DNA of 64,000 nucleotides from an uncultured Ignavibacteriota bacterium (GTDB lineage Bacteria; Bacteroidota; Ignavibacteria; UBA10030; UBA8401): positions 1-64,000 of the forward strand of contig CAIOTF010000018.1 in assembly GCA_903861125.1 (NCBI GenBank), given 5' to 3'. The position numbers and the translations under genes were made by a program. Shown piece after piece: positions 55,955 to 62,824 of the stretch (position 1 is the stretch's first letter; each line of letters begins with the position of its first letter). Below the pieces are notes generated by a model. That model saw nothing but the letters and a program-made list of their open reading frames with translations. It was not told where the DNA came from and made no database searches.

Positions 55955-57253
55955 TTACATTTGCTGTGTGTGCATCTCTATTCCGATCTTTTTAAGGAAG
56001 TCGAACGGCAGTTCACCGCCGGCAAAGACAAAGACATAATCATTGGGAATTTCCTTATCCCCTTCGGAAGTCGAAATCACAACGGAATTTTCACGTATCT
56101 CTTTCACATCGGAACTGAAAATGGTTGAGATCTGTTTCCTTTGCGAATACTCCTCAATATGCTGTTTATTGCGCTCTTTAATGCGGGTAAATTCCTCTTT
56201 CCGGTACGACAGCGTCACCGTATTTCCTTTTTGGATCGCAAGACCAACGGCCGCTTCGATGGCGGAATCACCCCCGCCGACCACAAGCAAATTGTTATTA
56301 TTGAATTGTGACGCATCAATAAGTTTATACATCACTTTCGACAGATCTTCCCCCTGAACATTTAGTTTCCGCGGGGTACCGCGCCGTCCGAGGCCCAGCA
56401 CAACACGTGCAGCCGTCATCGTCCGCTGAGAAGTTGTAAGGATAAAATGGTTATCAACTTTTTCCACCGCCAAGACTTTTTCGTTAACGGATATGTTCAG
56501 TGTGGCGTGAGCAATGATCTTTTGCCATACTTCCAGCAGCGCTTCCTTCCTCACTTCCGTTAACTTCAATTTGCCCCACAACGGCAATTCGACCGGAGAT
56601 GTCATAACGATCTTTGCGCGCGGGAAATGCAGAATTGCACCGCCGATGTCACTCTGTTCAATAATGATGGATTTCAGATTCAATGATTTTGCCATCAGTC
56701 CTGAAGCCAAACCGGATGGACCCGCACCGACGACGACAATATCATAATCAGCTGTATGGGGAGATAATTTTGAAGCGATATATTCTACGGCAGCCTTCCC
56801 TTGTGTAACCGCATTTTTGATCAATCCGATACCGCCCAGTTCACCAACAATGAATACTCCGGGCACGCTCGTTTCATAATGTTCATCCAGAACCGGAACG
56901 CCGGCGCTCCGGCTTGGTTTTGCCGGAAGCAATTCAATGGCACCCACAGGACATGCATCGGCGCATAATCCGTGTCCGACACATTTTGCTCCGTGTATCA
57001 GCGCCGCCTTCATATCAATGATAGCGATGACATCGCCCTCCGGACAGACATTCACGCACCCTCCGCATCCCAAACAATTGGTGACATCGATATGGGGATG
57101 CATTGTGGTCGCTTCATGCAGACCCGTCACTTTCAGTTCCTGGAATTTTTTTCGCGCTTTCGCTTCCTTTTTTTTCACGCCACGTACATACGGAATGACG
57201 GTGATCGAAATTAAAAGCATTGTTACAACCAGTGTAATCAGGGTTTCATTCAT
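55955..57253 (-). CDS. Membrane-anchored ferredoxin/FAD oxidoreductase
   Basis: 432 residues. An N-terminal membrane segment (about 4-25) is followed by two ferredoxin-type motifs. The first, CLGCGGCVNVCP (60-71), is complete. The second, CVGHGLCADACP, has His where the second Cys should be. A thioredoxin-reductase-like flavoprotein domain follows, with FAD loop VVGAGPSGLASG (about 176-187) and a second dinucleotide loop VVGGGDSAIEAA. It probably moves electrons between NAD(P)H and Fe-S/quinone or cytochrome partners. It is 6 nt past the porin gene and last in the operon. Confidence 0.85.
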   Translation of the reverse strand: MNETLITLVVTMLLISITVIPYVRGVKKKEAKARKKFQELKVTGLHEATTMHPHIDVTNCLGCGGCVNVCPEGDVIAIIDMKAALIHGAKCVGHGLCADACPVGAIELLPAKPSRSAGVPVLDEHYETSVPGVFIVGELGGIGLIKNAVTQGKAAVEYIASKLSPHTADYDIVVVGAGPSGLASGLMAKSLNLKSIIIEQSDIGGAILHFPRAKIVMTSPVELPLWGKLKLTEVRKEALLEVWQKIIAHATLNISVNEKVLAVEKVDNHFILTTSQRTMTAARVVLGLGRRGTPRKLNVQGEDLSKVMYKLIDASQFNNNNLLVVGGGDSAIEAAVGLAIQKGNTVTLSYRKEEFTRIKERNKQHIEEYSQRKQISTIFSSDVKEIRENSVVISTSEGDKEIPNDYVFVFAGGELPFDFLKKIGIEMHTQQM

Positions 57254-57259
57254 ACTGTT

Positions 57260-58885
57260 TTAGAATCGCATTCCAACTTCGGCATACACTCTGTAACTAT
57301 TCATCGTCGTGTCAAAAATACCGTCCACGGAAAGGGAGGTATACCACATTTTTGAGATACGGTAATAGAGATTTGCCGTTGCCGTTTGTGTTGTATAAGT
57401 CTGTTTTAGAGAAGTAATTGTGTATTGATAATAGTCGTAGCGCAGTGAGGCCGAGAGTGCATAGAAGAACGTCCGGTCAAAATCGATCGTATAGTTATTC
57501 CCGTCTGAAAATTCCCCTACGATACGCGCATACCGAACTCCTGCATTGATATCCGTGCCCAAAATATCGCTCATGCGCAATGATGTGCCAAGATTATATG
57601 AATCACGGGTGCTTCCCTTCCGCGTACGGAATGTTCCGTTAGTGGAAAGCGTGATAAAATACGGCAGACGGAATGTCACGTTGCCGCGGAATCCCTGAAG
57701 GATATTCTTATCGAAAAGCGTGTCCGACATTGTTTTCATTGTTTCAAAAAGATAGACGCTCCGTGATGCATCGTACCCGATACTTGATGTGAACCATTGT
57801 ACGGGATAATAATTAATGGTGAAGAACGTGTTGGATAATTTCAACGCACCTTTCACCACTCCGTTCGTGATATCATTCAATTCAAGTTCCGTACTTTCAT
57901 ACAGAGAAAGCTCGGGACCGAGCGACAATGAATTCTGCAGGTACAGAAATTCACGGTCGAGTCTGGAACTGACCATCTGGCGTCCATATGCAATCGTTCC
58001 GTCGAACTGATGGAAGAAATCGATTCCCTGCCGGTAGTTCAAAAAGAGGGAAGCTTTTGTTTCGTTGGTATTCACCGACAGGGACCTGTTGGATACCTGC
58101 GCACCCCCTAATACACCCGCTGTGAATTCGTCAAACCGGTAGAACATCTGGAACCCGTCAAATGTCCCCATACCGCCGACATAGCGGGATGTCATTCTGC
58201 CGAAACCGTAACCAAAGTCCTCTTCTGCAATATCACTCTGGAGCGTGAATTCATAGATGCGATGATTCACTCCCGATGATCTGCCGTACATTGAATACGC
58301 TTGTTTTGATTCGTAATAGCTTCTGTCGTAGAAGGAAAGGTTTGCACCGGTCCCGAGAAGATTCTGCACATCAAGCCGAATGACCGTTGAAGGCTGACTG
58401 ATATTAAAACGTGTATTTTCAGCAGCAATGTAATTGTACTGCACTCCTATTCTTCCTGAAACAATATCTTCTGTACTTTGAACAGGAACAGGTGGAAGAG
58501 ATTTCACCGATGCACCCTCAGTATCACGCCTGACCGTTACAGCAGTATCCTTCTTTACCGTTTCTTGTACCGCGCTGATCTCGATGATCTCTTTTTTTAT
58601 CACTGCATCATTCCCCACAGAAAACGGCGATTTCTGCGTTACGATCTGCGCAGCACTGGAACGGCGGGAAACGGCAGTGACGGCAACAGATCCGATCTCT
58701 TTTCCTGCATTGTAGATCTTCAGAGTATCACCAACCTCTATGCGCTGTTCCCTTCCCGCATCAATATAAACAACCGATGCCGCTACGTACGAAACCGCAA
58801 AGCGAAGCTCTTTTTTTGTCTGTCCGTTTCCGTTGACGGCGGACAGCAAAGCAACAATAAATATTATATTAAATATCTTCTTCAT
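57260..58885 (-). CDS. Outer-membrane β-barrel protein with SH3-like N-terminal domain (candidate porin of a cytochrome conduit)
   Basis: 541 residues. A signal peptide (about 1-22) precedes an SH3-like β-domain (about 27-95: YIDAGREQRIEVGDTLKIYN) and a Val/Lys/Thr-rich linker. Some 400 residues of alternating aromatic strands follow (INYYPVQWFTSSIGYD, ASLRYDYYQYTIT), ending in a terminal Phe (EVGMRF), typical of outer-membrane barrels. It sits between the decahaem cytochrome (7 nt before) and the oxidoreductase (6 nt after). In known porin-cytochrome systems a barrel of this size encloses a multiheme protein, so this is the natural candidate; no homology to a named porin is claimed. Confidence 0.75.
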   Translation of the reverse strand: MKKIFNIIFIVALLSAVNGNGQTKKELRFAVSYVAASVVYIDAGREQRIEVGDTLKIYNAGKEIGSVAVTAVSRRSSAAQIVTQKSPFSVGNDAVIKKEIIEISAVQETVKKDTAVTVRRDTEGASVKSLPPVPVQSTEDIVSGRIGVQYNYIAAENTRFNISQPSTVIRLDVQNLLGTGANLSFYDRSYYESKQAYSMYGRSSGVNHRIYEFTLQSDIAEEDFGYGFGRMTSRYVGGMGTFDGFQMFYRFDEFTAGVLGGAQVSNRSLSVNTNETKASLFLNYRQGIDFFHQFDGTIAYGRQMVSSRLDREFLYLQNSLSLGPELSLYESTELELNDITNGVVKGALKLSNTFFTINYYPVQWFTSSIGYDASRSVYLFETMKTMSDTLFDKNILQGFRGNVTFRLPYFITLSTNGTFRTRKGSTRDSYNLGTSLRMSDILGTDINAGVRYARIVGEFSDGNNYTIDFDRTFFYALSASLRYDYYQYTITSLKQTYTTQTATANLYYRISKMWYTSLSVDGIFDTTMNSYRVYAEVGMRF

Positions 58886-58892
58886 TCTTTAT

Positions 58893-59705
58893 TTATTCTG
58901 CCTGTCCTTGCGGATGGCAGCGATAACACGCCTGACTTTGATAGCTGTAATTACGGATACCGCCATGATGACTGTCCGTAGATGACTTGCTGTGCTTATG
59001 ACAATTGATGCACTCGAACAACTGATAATTCGATTGTGTTGTATGACAATCTCCGCACGAATTCCACCTGCCGGGGCTATGCCTTGCTCCGGCACCGATC
59101 GGAAAATAACTGTGCGGGAATAATGATGCCGGCTGCCACGTTAGCGCACGGTGACAAATTGCGCAATCGGGCGGAAACCTTGCCGTCAGATGATTCGGAT
59201 TATTGGCAGACGCATACTCTTTTTGATGACACGTAATACATTGGATCGGTGTTCCGCGAAAAATATTGTTTATATGACACGATGTGCAGGCTACAGCAGC
59301 ATGAGCTCCGCGTGTAGGAAACTGCGTCTTGTCGTGATCAAAATCCGTCTGCCATGATACGGCGGTTTGCCGGTGACACTGACTGCAATCTGTACTGAAT
59401 CCTGCGGTCCGGTGATTGATCGAGATCGCCGCATCATAATCCTTTTTATGACAAAAAATGCATACGGTTGACAATCCGACAAACTTCAACGACGTATGAC
59501 AATTTCTGCATGCCGTATTTCTATGCTGTCCTTCCAGCACATATCCCGTAGCGGCATGATCGAATTTCATCGGTGAAGAAAGTTCATTCCATCCTTCGGT
59601 CGAATGACAATCGACGCATTTCCACTGTATTGTACCGTGAGGTGACCCTTGTGAAAATAGTGACGAAACAACAATCAATTGAACAATGATAAATGTAAAT
59701 TTCAT
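58893..59705 (-). CDS. Decahaem c-type cytochrome
   Basis: 270 residues with a signal peptide and ten CxxCH haem-binding motifs (CVDCH, CRNCH, CIFCH, CSQCH, CTSCH, CITCH, CAICH, CGDCH, CINCH, CYRCH). Its N-terminus (SPHG...CVDCH...PMKFDHAATG) matches that of the 40-haem protein upstream residue for residue in its layout, so they are paralogues. Extra His in the pattern NPNH, FDH and GAH could be distal haem ligands. ATG at 59705 begins the signal peptide; the longer frame starts with TTG. It precedes the barrel by 7 nt, fitting a periplasmic or barrel-inserted role. Confidence 0.92.
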   Translation of the reverse strand: MKFTFIIVQLIVVSSLFSQGSPHGTIQWKCVDCHSTEGWNELSSPMKFDHAATGYVLEGQHRNTACRNCHTSLKFVGLSTVCIFCHKKDYDAAISINHRTAGFSTDCSQCHRQTAVSWQTDFDHDKTQFPTRGAHAAVACTSCHINNIFRGTPIQCITCHQKEYASANNPNHLTARFPPDCAICHRALTWQPASLFPHSYFPIGAGARHSPGRWNSCGDCHTTQSNYQLFECINCHKHSKSSTDSHHGGIRNYSYQSQACYRCHPQGQAE

Positions 59706-59798
59706 TTGTTTAGAACCACAGAGCAAAATAGTATTCCAGAATTCTCTTGTGGAATCATCAGAACAATTCCCGCACTATGACCTTTTACCGTATACCGT

Positions 59799-59829
59799 GT
59801 TTGGTTTTATCTCCACCGGCAGACCAAAC
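59799..59829 (-). other. Hairpin between the 40-haem and decahaem genes
   Basis: A perfect 7-bp stem GTTTGGT/ACCAAAC with a 17-nt loop overlaps the region just after the 40-haem stop at 59837. No T-run follows, so it is not a standard terminator. In the polycistronic RNA it could shield the upstream message or adjust the ratio of the two cytochromes. The 131-nt gap here is the only real gap inside the operon. Confidence 0.3.
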
Positions 59830-59836
59830 AAATCCT

Positions 59837-62824
59837 TTAATTATTGCCGGTTTTATTGCTGGGATGACACCCTGATCCAAGACAGCTTCTTGTTTTATTA
59901 TGTGCACCCGAATGACATCCGGTTGTACAGCTGAAGGTTAAAAAAGTACCGGGAGTAAAATGGCATTGGGCGCACTTAACAGCACTGTGTCTATTTGTTG
60001 AATATGGATACGAAGGAATATGATTAAAAGTCCATGGCTGCCATTTAATTATAGTTCCGTGACAGAATGTGCATACATGTGCAGTATTATATTGACCGGC
60101 AACGTGATCCGGAACTTTCGCTCCATTATAATCCGTCAGATGGCATACATAACAATCCGTGGTCGTCCCTTTATACACTCCATTTTTATGACAACTTACA
60201 CACGAAGCAGTAACGTGAGTGCCGATTAACGGAAACGCAGTTGTGCTGTGATTAAATGTCGCCGGCTTCCATGCCGTCATTGAATGACACGTTAAACAAG
60301 TATGCGAAAATTGCGATGTCACGTGACTCGGAGTTGCTGTAGCGTTAAAATCGGTCAAATGACAGGTGTAACAGTCCGTTGTGGTTCCCTTATACACACC
60401 ATTTTTGTGACAGTCTCCGCACAGAACGGCTGCGTGTGCGCCGAGCAACGGGAAAGCGGTATTAGCATGACTGAACGTAGAAGGCTTCCATACCGTTGTG
60501 GAGTGACACGTTATACAATCGTGCGAGAACTGCGCCGTTACATGGTTTGGATTTGTTACACCATTGAAATTGGTTTGATGACAGCTGTAGCAATCGGATG
60601 GCAATCCTTTGAATACGCCGTTTTTATGACATGACTCACACGCAAGAGATACGTGCGCTCCGACAAGCTGGAAATTGGTGGTAGCGTGATTGAAGGTTGA
60701 AGGCTTCCACGCAATTGTTGAATGGCATGTCATACAATCGTGCGAGAATTGCGCCGTAGCATGGTTCGGACTTGTGGTCGCATTGAAATTAGTCTGATGA
60801 CAACTATAGCAGTCGGACGACAATCCTTTGAATACGCCGTTTTTATGACACGATTCACACGCAACAGTTACGTGCGCTCCGACAAGTTGGAAATTGGTTG
60901 TGGCGTGATTGAAGGTGGATGGTTTCCACGCAATTGTTGAATGGCATGTCATACAATCGTGCGAGAATTGCGCCGTTGCATGGTTCGGACTTGTGGTCGC
61001 GTTGAAATTAGTCTGGTGACAACTATAGCAGTCGGACGGCAAACCCTTATACACACCATTTTTATGACACGATTCACACGCAACAGTTACGTGCGCTCCG
61101 ACAAGCTGAAAATTGGTTGTGGCGTGATTGAAGGTGGAGGGTTTCCACGCAATTGTAGAATGGCATGTCATACAATCGTGCGAGAATTGCGCCGCAACGT
61201 GATTCGGACTTGTGGTTGTATTGAAATTCGTTTGGTGACAGCTGTAGCAGTCGGACGGTAATCCTTTGAATACTCCATTCTTATGACACGATTCACACGC
61301 AACAGTTACGTGCGCTCCGACAAGCTGGAAATTGGTCTTTGCATGGCTGAATGTTGAAGGCTTCCATGCGATTACTGTGTGGCATGTAAGACAATCATGA
61401 CTGAACTGCGCAACAGTATGATTAGGCGCTACAGTCTTTCCAAAATCCTTCTGATGACACGAGAAACAGTCGCCGGGCAAACCGATAAATCTGCCGGCGG
61501 AATGACACGATGCACAATCGGCAGAAGTGTGAGCGCCAACGAGCGGAAAATTAGTCTTCGCATGGTTGAATGATGACGGCTTCCACCCGTTCGGTGAATG
61601 GCACGACACACAGTCATGACTAAGTTGGGCCGTTTGATGGTTCGGCGCGACCGCTTTCTTATAATTCGTTTGATGACAGGTGTAGCATTCGGTATTCAAT
61701 CCTTTATATACTCCCGACGAATGACACGAAGCACAATCAGCATTTTTATGTGCGCCAAGAAGCGGATAACTTGTCTTTGCGTGATCGAAGGTTGATGGCG
61801 ACCATGCAACCAGATTATGACACGCCAGACAATTATGATCGAACTGCGCTTTACTATGGCTCGGTTGTTTCACTTTATTGAAATCAGCCGTGTGACATGT
61901 GAAACAGTCTTTCGTCAACCCTTTGAACTGCCCTGTGGAATGACAGGATGAACATTCCGTACCCGCATGAGCACCAACCAGCGCAAAGTCCGTTTTACTA
62001 TGATCGAACGTGGCAGGTTTCCATCCATTGATCGAATGGCAGGTAAGACATTCGCGGGAGAACTGTGCCGCTAAATGGTTCGGCGTGACCACTTTCGCAA
62101 AATCCTTCTGATGACAGGAATAACAATCGGTCGGAAGCGCGGTATATTTTCCACCGGCGTGACAACCGGAACACTCGATCGCCCGATGCACGCCGACCAA
62201 CGGAAAATTAGTCTTCGCATGATCGAATGCTGCAGGCTTCCATCCGTTCATCGTATGGCAGGTCAGGCACGTATGAGTAAAACGGCCCTGAACGTGATTT
62301 GGTGAGATGGCACTTGTAAAATCCCTTTGATGGCAGTAAAAACAATCGTGGGACAGACCTAAAAATTTATTATTGGTATGGCATGAAGCGCAATCAACGG
62401 ACTGATGGTTGCCAGTTAGCTGAAAATTTGTTTTGGAATGCTGGAAGATCGACGGTTTCCACGCAGTAAGGGTATGGCAGGTAAGACACTCGCGCGAAAA
62501 TTTTCCCAGCTGATGGTTTGGCGTGAACGCCCTCACAAAATCCTTTTGATGACACGAAAAGCATGTTGTCGGGGTACCGGAAAATTTCTTTGTGGTGTGG
62601 CATTGAAGGCATGCAACATTGCCGTGCTGGCCATCCAGCGAAAATCCGGTCACCGCATGGCTGAATTTCATCGGACGCGCTAGTTCTTTCCATGACTTGG
62701 TCGTATGGCAATCCGTACAGGCGATGGAGAGCGGACCGTGAGGAGATTTCTGCGCATGAGCTGTGGAAAAAAGAGCAAACGTCACTGCAAGAACAACGAG
62801 CGTGCGAGAGACGATGCTGTTCAT
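59837..62824 (-). CDS. Giant multiheme c-type cytochrome with about 40 haem sites
   Basis: 995 residues. A signal peptide (MNSIVSRTLVVLAVTFALFSTAHA) is followed by 38 CxxCH motifs, then one CX3CH (CTTGCH) and one CX4CH (CLGSGCH). Most of the chain is a tandem array of a 73-residue unit with three motifs and four spare His (SPNH, FSH, FNH, GAH) suited to bis-His ligation. Around 60.5-61.4 kb the units are nearly identical at DNA level (219-bp period). It is probably exported and folded as a long haem wire in the periplasm or on the surface. ATG overlaps the previous gene's stop by 4 nt. Confidence 0.93.
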   Translation of the reverse strand: MNSIVSRTLVVLAVTFALFSTAHAQKSPHGPLSIACTDCHTTKSWKELARPMKFSHAVTGFSLDGQHGNVACLQCHTTKKFSGTPTTCFSCHQKDFVRAFTPNHQLGKFSRECLTCHTLTAWKPSIFQHSKTNFQLTGNHQSVDCASCHTNNKFLGLSHDCFYCHQRDFTSAISPNHVQGRFTHTCLTCHTMNGWKPAAFDHAKTNFPLVGVHRAIECSGCHAGGKYTALPTDCYSCHQKDFAKVVTPNHLAAQFSRECLTCHSINGWKPATFDHSKTDFALVGAHAGTECSSCHSTGQFKGLTKDCFTCHTADFNKVKQPSHSKAQFDHNCLACHNLVAWSPSTFDHAKTSYPLLGAHKNADCASCHSSGVYKGLNTECYTCHQTNYKKAVAPNHQTAQLSHDCVSCHSPNGWKPSSFNHAKTNFPLVGAHTSADCASCHSAGRFIGLPGDCFSCHQKDFGKTVAPNHTVAQFSHDCLTCHTVIAWKPSTFSHAKTNFQLVGAHVTVACESCHKNGVFKGLPSDCYSCHQTNFNTTTSPNHVAAQFSHDCMTCHSTIAWKPSTFNHATTNFQLVGAHVTVACESCHKNGVYKGLPSDCYSCHQTNFNATTSPNHATAQFSHDCMTCHSTIAWKPSTFNHATTNFQLVGAHVTVACESCHKNGVFKGLSSDCYSCHQTNFNATTSPNHATAQFSHDCMTCHSTIAWKPSTFNHATTNFQLVGAHVSLACESCHKNGVFKGLPSDCYSCHQTNFNGVTNPNHVTAQFSHDCITCHSTTVWKPSTFSHANTAFPLLGAHAAVLCGDCHKNGVYKGTTTDCYTCHLTDFNATATPSHVTSQFSHTCLTCHSMTAWKPATFNHSTTAFPLIGTHVTASCVSCHKNGVYKGTTTDCYVCHLTDYNGAKVPDHVAGQYNTAHVCTFCHGTIIKWQPWTFNHIPSYPYSTNRHSAVKCAQCHFTPGTFLTFSCTTGCHSGAHNKTRSCLGSGCHPSNKTGNN
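60512..61400. repeat. 219-bp tandem repeat array within the 40-haem gene
   Basis: At least four consecutive units are nearly identical. For example TCATACAATCGTGCGAGAAT recurs at 60730, 60949 and 61168, exactly 219 bp apart. Each unit encodes 73 residues and three CxxCH motifs. More diverged units with the same layout continue on both sides to fill most of the gene. The near identity points to recent duplication or ongoing homogenisation. Confidence 0.9.

Noticed and set aside
60302-62305. Series of plus-strand frames opposite the 40-haem gene
   Set aside because: They recur with the same 219-bp period because they are mirror translations of the repeat; the coding strand is clearly minus.
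59837-62824. CRISPR-like or satellite array suggested by the regular 219-bp period
   Set aside because: The units are in frame, encode CxxCH motifs and vary mainly at silent sites; there are no short repeats with unique spacers.
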